From contig NZ_BPQU01000030.1 in assembly GCF_022179445.1 (NCBI RefSeq), forward strand, positions 1 to 57,190: a stretch of 57,190 nucleotides of DNA, written 5' to 3'. This DNA is from Methylobacterium mesophilicum. GTDB taxonomy: Bacteria; Pseudomonadota; Alphaproteobacteria; Rhizobiales; Beijerinckiaceae. A program made the translations under genes and the position numbers. This document shows, one piece after another, positions 24,337-33,584 of this stretch (positions are counted from its first letter, which is position 1; each line of letters begins with the position of its first letter). The notes under the pieces were generated by a model, which was not told where the DNA came from, ran no database searches, and saw only the letters and a program-made list of their open reading frames with translations.

Positions 24337-24819
24337 TCAGTACGGAACCCGGTCTTCCTTCTCGGCGTACTTCTTCCAGACCTCGACGGCCTCGGCCCGC
24401 ATGATCTGCTTGGCCGGGATCGCGCGGTCGCCGACGTCCTTCTTGAACTCGGCGTAGATCATGCTGTCGTCGAAGCCGCCATACGTGAGCGCGTCCTCGA
24501 CCTGGGCGGCGTAGTAGATGTTCTTGACGCCGGCCCAGTAGGCGGCCGCCAGGCACATCGGGCAGGGCTCGGCGCTGGTGTAGAGCGTGGCGTTGCGGAG
24601 CTTGAAGCTCTTCTGCGTCGTGCAGGCCTTGCGGATCGCCTCGACCTCGGCGTGCCAGGTCGGATCGTTCTCCGCGACGACGCGGTTGGCGCCTTCCGCG
24701 ATGATCTCGCCGTCCTGCACGATCACGCAGCCGAACACGCCGCCGGCGCTGTCGACCAGCGAGGTCTTCTCCGAGAGCGCGATCGCGCGGGCCATGAACT
24801 CTTCGTGCTTGTCAGCCAT
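24337..24819 (-). CDS. guaD: guanine deaminase / nucleoside deaminase
   Basis: This 160-residue zinc deaminase has H56-A-E58 (HAEVEAIRKA) and P-C86-PM-C89 (AEPCPMCLAA), the cytidine/guanine deaminase active site. The FDDSMIYAEF block and the C-terminal Tyr (EDRVPY) match the Bacillus GuaD type, which turns guanine into xanthine for purine salvage or nitrogen supply. The ATG at 24819 follows a GAGGAG site; a TTG inside that site is not a likely start. It may be co-transcribed with the flavoenzyme downstream. An AT-rich region upstream (24840-24940) is the likely promoter. Confidence 0.88.
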   Translation of the reverse strand: MADKHEEFMARAIALSEKTSLVDSAGGVFGCVIVQDGEIIAEGANRVVAENDPTWHAEVEAIRKACTTQKSFKLRNATLYTSAEPCPMCLAAAYWAGVKNIYYAAQVEDALTYGGFDDSMIYAEFKKDVGDRAIPAKQIMRAEAVEVWKKYAEKEDRVPY

Positions 24820-25372
24820 CGTCTCACTCCTCAAGGTTTTCGGTCGTATCGATCCGTGTCGGGTGTAATAATCATACCTTACCGGTCAATGAATAAACCA
24901 AACACGCAATCATATAATCTAAACAACCGCTGAATGGTCCGTGCCGTCGCTATCATGCCAGGGCGACATTCCGAATACAGCGGCGGATGACGGCGCGGCA
25001 CGCATCGGTTGATCCGATGTCGTCGACCGTCATGACGCGGCGTCCATCAATTCCGGCGGCGAAGGACATGTCTCGATCGTCGCGAATCTCCATCGGGCCG
25101 AATGATCCGACGATAATCGTCAGATGAAAACAGGAAGCATGGATGCCAGATCCGCGTCAACACGGATCGGCCGCCGCGCCGGGCATGTGTGTCGCGCGGA
25201 AACCGGTCGCGCATTCACGCGGCGTCGCGGTCCTATTCGGTGCGATACTGTGTCCGATCCGGGGAAGACTTGACTCCGTAGGCCGGGGCCGGGCGGCGGA
25301 GATCGGGTCCGCCCGGACGCGTGAGACGCAGGGTCAAGAAAAACCGCAGTGCTCGCCGCGCCGGAGGGGCCG
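24820..25372. other. long intergenic region, promoter of guaD at left
   Basis: An AT-rich stretch at about 24866-24925 (ataatcataccttaccggtc and following) is the likely promoter zone for the minus-strand guanine deaminase gene. The remainder (24930-25372) shows no domain, start with ribosome-binding site or clear codon bias; a plus-strand frame of 89 codons near 25143 is not trusted. Confidence 0.4.
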
Positions 25373-26356
25373 TCACACCAGCTTCCAGAACACCAGGATC
25401 ATGACCGCGTAGGCGGCGACCAGCAATCCGGCGCCGAGACGGTTCGCGCGCCGGCGTTTCTCCGGGGCCGGTGCCAGCCACCAGCGGAGGTGCTGGGCGG
25501 TCCACGGCACCAGGCGCGACGTCAGGAGCACGCTGAAGACGTTCCCGATGAACAGCGCCACCGGGAAGTCGAGGCCGAGGGTCCGGGTGAGCAGCGGCGT
25601 GCCGACCAGCAGGCCCCACAGGAAGACCGTGGGATAGAGCGTCAGCACGACGATCATGTTCATCTTCCACGCCGCGGGCGCGGGGGCGCCCTCCGGCGCG
25701 ACGTCGCGGAACCATTGCTCGAAGCCGCTATGGACCATGCGGGTGTGGAATTCCGCGGTCAGCGGCGCGGCTTCCTCGATCAGCGCCTGGCGCTCGGGGG
25801 ACCCGAGCCAGGCCTGCAGGTTGGCGTCGCTGTCGAAGCGCAGGATCGCGACGTAATCCTCCTGCACCCCCGGCACCGCGGGCTCGAAGCGGTAGCCCTG
25901 CAGGCCGGTCGCCCTGGACTGGGCGGCCGCGACCTTCTGCTCCCATCGGAGGTACTGCGCCTCCATCCCGGGCTTCACGCGCGTGCTGATCACGGCCGAG
26001 ACCGGGGCGGTCCGGGCGGCGCTGGCGTCGTCGGTGACGATGTGGACGTCGTCGCGCCCCACCAGCATCGCGGCGGCGCCGGAGATGCGGGATTGCCGCT
26101 CGGGCGAGACCAGCCAGGCCCGGGCGTGATCCAGGCTGGCGAACCGCTGCAGGATCACCCAGTCGACCTGAAGCGGCGGGCGCGGCGGCATCAGCCGCTG
26201 CTCGATGAAGCCGGGAAACCGGGCGATCACCGCGCTGGTGTCGCCCTGCCATTGCGCGAAGGCGTCGGCGCTCTCCGGCTTGACCGTCGTCTGCGTCACG
26301 ATGCTGACGCTGCTACCGACGTTCGCGCTGCCGCTGCTGGTCCTGGGCTCGCTCAC
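25373..26356 (-). CDS. membrane protein with two ABM-like domains
   Basis: This predicted 327-residue protein has two tandem antibiotic-monooxygenase-like segments. The first is VTQTTVKPESADAFAQWQGD, and the second contains VSAVISTRVKPGMEAQYLRW and GLQGYRFEPAVPG. Three hydrophobic segments follow (MNMIVVLTLYPTVFLWGLLVG, VALFIGNVFSVLLTSRLV, LLVAAYAVMILVFWKL). Proteins of this type are known as ABM-domain membrane proteins of unknown function and may not be true oxygenases. The start is uncertain: GTG at 26356 is used, with another GTG at 26410 and one at the VTQTT block possible. No partner gene is obvious. Confidence 0.75.
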   Translation of the reverse strand: MSEPRTSSGSANVGSSVSIVTQTTVKPESADAFAQWQGDTSAVIARFPGFIEQRLMPPRPPLQVDWVILQRFASLDHARAWLVSPERQSRISGAAAMLVGRDDVHIVTDDASAARTAPVSAVISTRVKPGMEAQYLRWEQKVAAAQSRATGLQGYRFEPAVPGVQEDYVAILRFDSDANLQAWLGSPERQALIEEAAPLTAEFHTRMVHSGFEQWFRDVAPEGAPAPAAWKMNMIVVLTLYPTVFLWGLLVGTPLLTRTLGLDFPVALFIGNVFSVLLTSRLVPWTAQHLRWWLAPAPEKRRRANRLGAGLLVAAYAVMILVFWKLV

Positions 26357-26410
26357 GAGGCGCCACGGGTCCGCGGCGGGGCCGGGCGGGCCGGCGCGTC
26401 CGCGCCGCAC

Positions 26411-26774
26411 GACCGTGGAACCCGCAGGCGCCCGCCCGCCGGATTCCGGGCGGGCCCGGAACGTCCGGAGTTTTCCGTCGAACGCGCGCGCGCAACTCTC
26501 TGCATAGGCCCTCCCACGGCACGGCCGGCGGCTCGACGTGATGGAATCAGGATAGGCGGGCGCGGGCGGGGGAAGTCAATCTGCGCGGAAGAGTATCGGC
26601 CGTCTCCAATGTAAATACTGTTGTCTTGTATTAACGAATGTGGATTTTAATCATCAATCGGCGAAGACAGGTCTTCGCCGGATCCAATGTCCGGACGTCC
26701 GGCACGGTCGAGCGGTGATCCGGCCGGGAAGCGGATCGACTGAGACGGATCGTCAAAAGATAAACCGCGCGGCG
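26411..26774. other. intergenic region with AT-rich promoter
   Basis: No gene is seen. An AT-rich zone at 26600-26665 (including tgtaaatactgttgtcttgt) stands out from the surrounding GC and could hold the promoter for the minus-strand ABM gene. Confidence 0.4.
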
Positions 26775-27911
26775 TCACGGCAGCCGGGACCGCAGCCAGC
26801 CGAAGAGCGTCCGACCCGGGAACCGGGCCGGCGGCATCCGGAACGTGGGTGCGGCCGCCTCCTCCGGGATCGGCCCCTCGTGGAAGCGCGCGCCGAACGA
26901 CCAGAACCGGTCCTGCCGCGTGCCGATCATGCCGAGCCCCACGGGCTCGCGCGCGACGCCCGGGCGCATCCGCCCGCCCGCCCAGACCCGCTGCCAGCAG
27001 TCCCGCCGCGACAGGTCGGCGTCGCGCCAGCCCAGGCGCCCATGGCCGGCGACCGCGAAGACCCGTTCGCCGGCGAACGCCTCCGGGATCCACACCCAGG
27101 TCGAGAACACGTAGGCCCGGTCGGTGCCGAGGCCGGAGGGGTCGACCGCCCGGGTGTAGGCGCTGAGCGCCGTCGCGGCGTGCCGCCCGGCATGCCGGCG
27201 CAGGCCGCCCGGCAAGGTCATGGCCGCCCCGAAGGCGCCCGCCCCGAACGCGGTCGGCGGCGCGCCGTGCTCCAGGGCGTAGGCGCTGTCGATCAGGTGG
27301 AGCCAGGGTTCGAGATCGATCTCCCAGGCCTGCGCGGTGGGGGCGAAGCGGCGCACCCCCCCTTCGATCACCCGGTCGGCGACCCGCCGGGCCGGCTCCG
27401 GGCGCCAGTCCGGCCCGGCCTCGACGACGCGCAGCAGCGTCGAGGGGCCGTGGGCCCAGACCGCCTCGGCCAAGCGCGCGAAGTCGGAATCCGGGGCGTC
27501 GCGGTCGACCTTGCGGACCAGGATCCTCGATCCGTCGGCGAGCTCGTCCAGCATCTTGCGCTTCAGGTGGGCGAGCCGGCCGTATTCGCGCTCCACCAGC
27601 ACGTCCGGGTCGATCGAGCCGGCGGGATGGCCGGTGTTCGACCAGATGTTGTAGGCCACACTGCGGCAGTAGTAGGTGCCGCCGTCGCTGATCGCGATGC
27701 GCAGGTCCCCCGGCGCGCCGAAATCCGCAAATCCGCAGCGCAGGCCGCGGATCAGGTCCTCCATCGGCGTGTAGGCGAAGCGCAGCAGGCCCGACGGCTC
27801 GACCCCGCCGTAGCGCTGCACGAAGCCGAACTCGCAATTGCCGCCCAGGCTGCGAAACCCGTGGAGCCGCTCCGAAAGCCTCGCGGCCGCCGCGTTCCTG
27901 ATCCCGGTCAC
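26775..27911 (-). CDS. unknown protein with SLGGNCEFG motif
   Basis: This predicted 378-residue protein has no domain I can assign. Its N-terminus contains the motif FRSLGGNCEFGFVQRYGG followed by LRFAYTPMEDLIRGL. A Ser-Leu-Gly-x-x-Cys block like this occurs in uncharacterised proteins often found next to glycosyltransferases and sometimes called papain-like (DUF1796-type), so the Cys may be functional. It is not secreted by any obvious signal. The GTG at 27911 is the best start; the frame is open much further upstream but that part overlaps another gene antisense. Function is unknown. Confidence 0.6.
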   Translation of the reverse strand: MTGIRNAAAARLSERLHGFRSLGGNCEFGFVQRYGGVEPSGLLRFAYTPMEDLIRGLRCGFADFGAPGDLRIAISDGGTYYCRSVAYNIWSNTGHPAGSIDPDVLVEREYGRLAHLKRKMLDELADGSRILVRKVDRDAPDSDFARLAEAVWAHGPSTLLRVVEAGPDWRPEPARRVADRVIEGGVRRFAPTAQAWEIDLEPWLHLIDSAYALEHGAPPTAFGAGAFGAAMTLPGGLRRHAGRHAATALSAYTRAVDPSGLGTDRAYVFSTWVWIPEAFAGERVFAVAGHGRLGWRDADLSRRDCWQRVWAGGRMRPGVAREPVGLGMIGTRQDRFWSFGARFHEGPIPEEAAAPTFRMPPARFPGRTLFGWLRSRLP

Positions 27912-28063
27912 TGTCGTCCGCTCTGATCCCGCCGCACCCCGCCGGGACAGATCGCGGCGTCCGCCCGGTTTTGTCCAGCCCCGCCCGCGCATGGGGGCGG
28001 GGCGCGGCCGGCCCGGGAGGAGGGGCCCCCACCCGCCAGGGCCGTGGAGTCCCCTCCCCGGCC

Positions 28064-29104
28064 TCAGGGCGCGATCGCGGCCTCCAGGGTCTGCAGGCTC
28101 GAATCGGCGCCGATCGCGTGGCCGCTCTCGGCCAGCCAGCGCTCGGCGGTGGCACGGCCGAGGTCGCGCAGGGCGCCGATCGTCGACCAGCGGGTGTCGA
28201 GCTTGCTGATCTCGCCCCCGGCCAGCTCGCAGGGCGCCTGGAGCAGGTGGATGTTGATGTCGGCCACCGCCCGCATCCGGGCGTCCCGGGTGTCCGTCTC
28301 CCGGGCGTAGCGCTGCAATTCGGTCAGCGCCTTCAGGTCGCGCATCAGGCAGGCGTTGAAGCTGATGTCGCTGACCCGCCCGGCGATCTCGGAGGGCAGC
28401 AGGCCGATCGCGTCGGTCACGAACGGCGTCAGCTGCAGGACGATCAGGTCGGTGGCGCCGTGGCCGTTGAAGACCAGCGGCTCCAGGGCGGGGTTGGCGG
28501 CGTAGCCCCCGTCCCAGTAGCGCCGGCCGTCGATCTCCACCGGGGCGAACAGTTCCGGCAGGCACGAGGACGCCATCAGGGCCTTCAGGGTGACCTCGGG
28601 GCCGGTGAACAGCTGCGCCGCGCCGGTCAGGATGTCGGTGGCCGAGACGTAGAGCGGCACCCGCTCCTGCCGGGCCACGGTGTCGAGGTCGATGCTGGCC
28701 CGCACCACCGCCTGGAACAGGTGCATGTCGCGCAACGTCGGCAGGAATGGCGAGACGTAGGCCGAGGCCTCGCGGAACAGCGCCAGGGACCGGGCGACGA
28801 ACGGGTCCAGGAAGGGGGCCACGTACGGCTCGAACGTGGTGCCGAACCCTTCGAAGCCGCGCAGGGGCGAGCGCTCGGCGGTCGCCCGCCACAGCCGCTC
28901 CAGGGCCTCCCGGCCGCCCTCGTCGCCGCCGGTGGCCAGGCCCGCCACCAGGGCCGCGCCGTTCAGCGCGCCGGCGCTGGCGCCGCTGACCGCGACGATC
29001 TCGATATGCTCCTCCAGCAGCCGGTCGATCACGCCCCAGCCGTAGGCCCCGTAGGAGCCGCCACCCTGGAGCCCGAGGGCCACGCGCGGTTTCATCTGTG
29101 TCAT
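28064..29104 (-). CDS. patatin-like phospholipase
   Basis: This 346-residue cytosolic or membrane-associated lipase has the oxyanion-hole glycine run LGLQGGGSYGAYGWG, the nucleophile elbow GASAGALNG and the catalytic aspartate motif WDGGYAANPAL. Together these make the Ser-Asp dyad of patatins. Family members hydrolyse phospholipids or other acyl esters. The ATG at 29104 has an AGGGA site upstream; a second ATG lies three codons later. Neighbours (RND pump, unknown SLGGNCE protein) suggest no fixed partner. Confidence 0.88.
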   Translation of the reverse strand: MTQMKPRVALGLQGGGSYGAYGWGVIDRLLEEHIEIVAVSGASAGALNGAALVAGLATGGDEGGREALERLWRATAERSPLRGFEGFGTTFEPYVAPFLDPFVARSLALFREASAYVSPFLPTLRDMHLFQAVVRASIDLDTVARQERVPLYVSATDILTGAAQLFTGPEVTLKALMASSCLPELFAPVEIDGRRYWDGGYAANPALEPLVFNGHGATDLIVLQLTPFVTDAIGLLPSEIAGRVSDISFNACLMRDLKALTELQRYARETDTRDARMRAVADINIHLLQAPCELAGGEISKLDTRWSTIGALRDLGRATAERWLAESGHAIGADSSLQTLEAAIAP

Positions 29105-29223
29105 CGTCCCTGCCGATCCTGGGCCTGCCGATCCTGCGCCTGCCGCGCCTGAGCGGGAACGCGTCGGCGCCCGGATTGCTGCACCGCCGCGGACCGGTCC
29201 GACGCCGCAGGCTCGGGCCCGCC

Positions 29224-32200
29224 TCAGGCGGCCCGGGACTCCGCGTCCAGCCCCCTCCCCGGCCCCGGAGCCCGGAACCGGGCGAAGCGCAGGGCGAGCT
29301 CGGGCAGGATCGCCAGGGTGAGCAGCGTCGCGGTGACCAGGCCGCCCAGGATCACCAGCGCCATCGGGCCCTCGATCTCCCGGCCGGGCTCGCCCGCCCC
29401 CAGCGCCAGCGGCAGCAGGCCGAGGCCGGTGACCAGGGAGGTCATCAGGATCGGCACCATCCGGTCGGCGGCGCCCTCCACGGCGGTGGCCCGGTCCCAG
29501 GGGCGGCCCGCCTGCACCATCTGCTCGTAATGGGCGATCATCATCACGCTGTTGCGCAGGCTGATCCCCGACAGGGTGACGAAGCCGACGATCGAGCCCA
29601 GGGACAGCACGCCCCCGGTGAGCACGATCGCGACCACCCCGCCCAGCCCCGCGAAGGGCAGGGTCACCAGCACCAGCAGCAGGTTGGCCCCCGACCCGGT
29701 CACCACGGCGAGCAGCAGCACGATGCCGAACCCGGCGAGCGCGGCATGGGCGAGGAGGTCGGTGCGGGCCTGCGCCTGCGCCTCCGCGGCCCCCGCGAAG
29801 GCGACGTAGACGCCCTCCGGCAGGCGCACCGACCGGGCGATCTTGGCGCGCGCCGCCGCCACGAAGCCGGCCACGTCCCGGCCCTCGACACCCGCCGTCA
29901 CGGTCTGGACCCGCTGGGCGCCCTGGTGCTGGACCTGGTAGCGGCCGGTGCTCTCGTAGATGTCGGCGACCTGGGACAGCCGGACGTAGCGCCCGCCCGG
30001 ATTGCGCAGGGGCAGGTCGCCCAGCGCGCTGATCCGGCCGCGGGACCGGGCGTCGAGGATCACCAGCACGTTGAACACCGCGTTGCCGACATAGGTCTGG
30101 CCGACCGTGTCGCCCTGGTAGGCGGTGCGCACCGCCTCCAGCACCTCGATCGCGTCGAGGCCCCAGTGGCGCAGGTCCGCGGGGCGTAAGGAGGCGGTCA
30201 CCTGCGGCAGCCCGGCCGGGGCGGCGAGCTGCACGTCCCGGGCCCCCCGCACCTCGGCGAGTTCGCGCGCCACCGCGCGGGCGGCGGCCTCGATCCGGGG
30301 CAGGTCGTCGCCGACGAGGTTGACCACCACGGGGGCGGTGTGGCCCGAGACCGTCTCCTCGATCCGCTCGGTCAGGAAGGTCTTGAGCGAGAAGGCCGCC
30401 CCCGGGAAGCCGGCCGTGAGGGCGCGGATCCCGGCTTCCGTGGCCCGCTGGGCCGCGCCGTCGAGGCCGGGTTCGAGGTCGATATGGATCTCGCTGTAAT
30501 GGGTGCCGGCGGTGTCCTGCCCGGCCTCGGCCCGGCCGATCTGCGCCGCCACGGTCCGGACCCCGGGGATGGCCTTGAGGCCCGCGGTGATCAGGCCGCC
30601 CAGGCGCTCGGATTCCTGCAGGGCGGTGCCGGGGGAAGCCGCCATGTGCAGGATCAGGTGGCCCTCCTTCAGGTCGGGCAGGAAGCTGGCGCCCAGCCGC
30701 GGCACCAGGGCCAAACCGGCCAGCACCGCGAGCGCGCTCAGGGCGATCGCGGTGCGCGGCACCCGCCCGATCCAGCTGAGCAGCCCCCGGTAGGCCCCCC
30801 GGCAGAGGCGCACCACCGGCGGGTCGGCGGCCGCGGTCGCCCCGGGCCCGGCGAGCAGAAGCAGGGCGAGGGCGGGGGTCACCGTCAGCGCCACCAGCAG
30901 CGAGGCCAGCACGGCGGCGATGTAGGCGAGCGCCAGGGGGCCGAACAGGCGGCCGGCGACGCCGGTGAGCGCCAGCACCGGCAGGAACATCAGCAGCACC
31001 GCCAGGGTCGCGTACGCGACCGCGCCGCGCACCTCCAGGATGGCGTCGAACACCACCCGGGCCGCGCCGGCTTCCCAGCCCTCTGCCCGGCCCTTCGCCC
31101 GGCTCTCGCGCAGGCGCCGGGCGACGTTCTCGACGCCGATCACCGCGTCGTCCACCACCTCGCCGATGGCGAGCGCCAGCCCGCCGAGCGTCATGGTGTT
31201 GAGGCTCTCGCCCCAGGCCTGGAGGGCGAGCGCCGCGGCGATCAGCGAGAGCGGGATCGCGGCCGCGCTGATCAGGGCCGTGCGCCAGTCGGCCAGGAAG
31301 ACCAGCAGGACGACCACCACCAGGGCGCCGCCCAGCAGCAGCGCCTGCAGGACGTTGCCGTTGGCGACGTCGACGAAGTTGGCCGGCCGGAACAGGTCGG
31401 CGTGCAGGCCGATTCCGGCCCGGGCCAGAGCCGGCCGCAGCTCCGCCAGGGCCGCCTCCAGCCGGCCGGTGACCGTCCTGGTGTCGACGCCGACCTGGGC
31501 GCCGACCATCAGCAGCACGCCGGGCTTGCCGTCGACCAGGGCGGCGCCGATCGCCGGCTCGGGGGCCGCCAGGATTGTGGCGACGTCGGCCAGCACCACG
31601 CTCGCCCCGCCCTCGTTGACCAGCACGGTGCGCCCCAGCGCCTCCGGGGTGAGCGACTGCCCCTCGGTGCGCAGGACCACCCGCTGGCTCGGCGTGTCCA
31701 CGAAGCCGGCGCCCCGCACCCCCGTGGCCTTGCGGGCGGCCGCCAGCACGTCGTTGAGCCCGACCCGGTAGCGGATCAGGTCGTCGGGGCGGACCTGCAC
31801 CTGGAGCGAACGCACGCCGCCGCCGTAGACCGAGACTTGCGCGATGCCCGGCACCGCCTGGAGGCGCAGCCGGACCGTCCAGTCGGCCAGCGTGCGCAGG
31901 TCCATGGCGCTGCGGCTGTCCGAGGTCAGCCCGATCAGCAGCACCGTCGAGGTCGAGGAGGTCAGCGCCGTCATGGCGGGCGCCATCACGCCCTGGGGCA
32001 GCCGTCCGGCCAGGGCCGCCAGCCGCTCGTTGACCCGCTGGCGCACCCGGTCGACGTCGCTGCCGGCCCGGAACGCGGCGCTGATCACCGACAGGCCCTG
32101 GATCGAGGAGGAGCGCAGGGTCTCCAGCCCGGGCAGGCCGCCCACCGCCCCCTCGATCGCCTGGGTGACCAGGACCTCGACCTGCTCCGGATCGAGGCCG

Positions 32201-32385
32201 GGCGCCTCGGTCTGGATCGTCACGGTGGGCGGCGCGAATTCCGGGAACACGTCGTAGCGGGCGCTGCGCAGGGCGTAGAGCCCGAACGCCAGGAGCGCGC
32301 AGGCCAGGGCCAGCACCACGCGCGGCCGGCGCACCGCGAACCCGACCAGCCCGGCCTGGGGGCCGCCCGTGAGCCGCTCAATCAT
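29224..32385 (-). CDS. RND efflux pump permease (CzcA/HME-like)
   Basis: This 1053-residue inner-membrane transporter has the RND layout: a first helix near residues 20-40, large periplasmic loops, a central helix bundle and a second half with a further six helices. The motif ALAIGEVVDDAVIGVEN in helix 4 holds the acidic proton-relay residues. Its closest class is the heavy-metal (HME) or related cation exporters, but the substrate cannot be read from sequence. It overlaps the adaptor gene by 8 bases, so the two are co-translated. No outer-membrane factor gene is beside them. Confidence 0.88.
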   Translation of the reverse strand: MIERLTGGPQAGLVGFAVRRPRVVLALACALLAFGLYALRSARYDVFPEFAPPTVTIQTEAPGLDPEQVEVLVTQAIEGAVGGLPGLETLRSSSIQGLSVISAAFRAGSDVDRVRQRVNERLAALAGRLPQGVMAPAMTALTSSTSTVLLIGLTSDSRSAMDLRTLADWTVRLRLQAVPGIAQVSVYGGGVRSLQVQVRPDDLIRYRVGLNDVLAAARKATGVRGAGFVDTPSQRVVLRTEGQSLTPEALGRTVLVNEGGASVVLADVATILAAPEPAIGAALVDGKPGVLLMVGAQVGVDTRTVTGRLEAALAELRPALARAGIGLHADLFRPANFVDVANGNVLQALLLGGALVVVVLLVFLADWRTALISAAAIPLSLIAAALALQAWGESLNTMTLGGLALAIGEVVDDAVIGVENVARRLRESRAKGRAEGWEAGAARVVFDAILEVRGAVAYATLAVLLMFLPVLALTGVAGRLFGPLALAYIAAVLASLLVALTVTPALALLLLAGPGATAAADPPVVRLCRGAYRGLLSWIGRVPRTAIALSALAVLAGLALVPRLGASFLPDLKEGHLILHMAASPGTALQESERLGGLITAGLKAIPGVRTVAAQIGRAEAGQDTAGTHYSEIHIDLEPGLDGAAQRATEAGIRALTAGFPGAAFSLKTFLTERIEETVSGHTAPVVVNLVGDDLPRIEAAARAVARELAEVRGARDVQLAAPAGLPQVTASLRPADLRHWGLDAIEVLEAVRTAYQGDTVGQTYVGNAVFNVLVILDARSRGRISALGDLPLRNPGGRYVRLSQVADIYESTGRYQVQHQGAQRVQTVTAGVEGRDVAGFVAAARAKIARSVRLPEGVYVAFAGAAEAQAQARTDLLAHAALAGFGIVLLLAVVTGSGANLLLVLVTLPFAGLGGVVAIVLTGGVLSLGSIVGFVTLSGISLRNSVMMIAHYEQMVQAGRPWDRATAVEGAADRMVPILMTSLVTGLGLLPLALGAGEPGREIEGPMALVILGGLVTATLLTLAILPELALRFARFRAPGPGRGLDAESRAA

Positions 32386-33472
32386 CGTCGTCGCCGGAGA
32401 CCCGGATCTGGCCCTTCATCTCCTCGGAGAGCAGCGCCTGGCCGCCCCTGAGCACGATCTCGCTGCCGTCGGGCAGGTCCTCGACCACGAAGGCATCGGC
32501 CGAGAGCGGCGCGTCGGCCCGGACCGGGTGGCGGACGAATCCGCCCTGCGGCACGCCCCGGTAGACCCAGGTCCCCCCCTCCCCGTGCACCACCGCGTCC
32601 TCCGGGACCAGCACCCCGGTGGCCGAGCGGGCGGCGGGCAGGAACGCCATCGTGCTCATGCCGGGCAGGAGGCCGCCCGCCCCGGAGACGAGATAGAAAA
32701 AACTCTGCCCCTGGATCCGGGGATCGGTGCGGGTCGCCGGGGAGACCAGGCGCAGGGGCACCCGGACGCTCTGCGGCGGCACCTCCGCGAAGGCCGCGTC
32801 CGGGGCCGGGTTCAGGACCTCGCCCGGCGGCAGGGTCACCTGCATCAGGAAGTCGGCGCGCTCGATCAGGCGGGTGACCAGCGGCCCGCGCTCGACGATG
32901 CCCCGGCCGAGCACCGGGCCCCATTCCTGCTGGGCGGTGGCGGCCAGGGTGCGCAGCTGCGATTCGGCGGCCGTGACGGCGGCCCGGTCGGTCAGCACGG
33001 TGGCCTCGACGGTCTCGATCTGGGCGGCCGCCATGGTGCCGGGGCCGAGGCTGCGGGCCCGTCGCGCGGCGCTGGCCGAGACCTCGGCCCGGGCCCGGGC
33101 GGTCTGGAGCCCGGCCACCGCGCCGGCATAGGCGTTGGTCAGCTCGGTGACCCGGGCGAGGTCGAGGACGCTGCCATAGGCGGTCAGCTCCTGGCGGTGG
33201 GGTTTGGCCGGCAGGATGGCGGTCTCGAGGCCGACCCGGGCGCGCTCCTCCGGGGTGAGCCGCACGATCGCGCGGCCATCCTCGACGGCGACCCGCGCAT
33301 TCGCCTTCGGCTCCGGGGCGGCGGGCGCGGCGGGCAGGAAAGGGGTGACGAGGCCGTCCCAGGCGGCGAGCAGGGGCGCGCCCCGCTGGCGCAGGTCCGG
33401 CCCGGAGAGGGCGACGAGGCCGAGGACGCTCGCCAGGGCCAGCCCTGCCAGCAGCACGCGCCGCCGTCGCAT
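32378..33472 (-). CDS. RND efflux periplasmic adaptor (CzcB-like)
   Basis: This 364-residue adaptor has one N-terminal hydrophobic anchor (LLAGLALASVLGLVALSG), a hairpin of coiled coil around residues 115-190, and beta-barrel/membrane-proximal parts (VRVPLRLVSPATRTDPRIQG, LVPEDAVVHGEGGTWVY). It links the permease to an outer-membrane channel. The C-terminus ends in four aspartates (SGDDDD), which may bind a cation or be an accident of the overlap with the permease start. The ATG at 33472 gives the signal-anchor directly. It precedes the pump gene in one operon. Confidence 0.87.
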   Translation of the reverse strand: MRRRRVLLAGLALASVLGLVALSGPDLRQRGAPLLAAWDGLVTPFLPAAPAAPEPKANARVAVEDGRAIVRLTPEERARVGLETAILPAKPHRQELTAYGSVLDLARVTELTNAYAGAVAGLQTARARAEVSASAARRARSLGPGTMAAAQIETVEATVLTDRAAVTAAESQLRTLAATAQQEWGPVLGRGIVERGPLVTRLIERADFLMQVTLPPGEVLNPAPDAAFAEVPPQSVRVPLRLVSPATRTDPRIQGQSFFYLVSGAGGLLPGMSTMAFLPAARSATGVLVPEDAVVHGEGGTWVYRGVPQGGFVRHPVRADAPLSADAFVVEDLPDGSEIVLRGGQALLSEEMKGQIRVSGDDDD

Positions 33473-33584
33473 CCCGTTCCCTCCGCAAGCGCCAACCCCG
33501 GGCGACCCCGGCAGCGATTGCCACTTTTGCCCGGTTTCTTCGTCCGAATCTACCTGAACTTGAGCGCGGGCGCCGGATGGCGGC

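Noticed and set aside
25143..25412. 89-codon plus-strand frame before the ABM gene
   Set aside because: No domain, no ribosome-binding site, overlaps the end of a real minus-strand gene.
26775..28892. 705-residue version of the SLGGNCE protein
   Set aside because: The extra N-terminal part is antisense-type low-complexity sequence within the patatin gene; the GTG at 27911 directly precedes the conserved block.
30340..32451. Long plus-strand open frame opposite the RND pump
   Set aside because: It is the antisense shadow of the pump gene, with a Gln/Asp/Arg/His-rich sequence, no domain and no ribosome-binding site; the minus-strand frame has full RND motifs.
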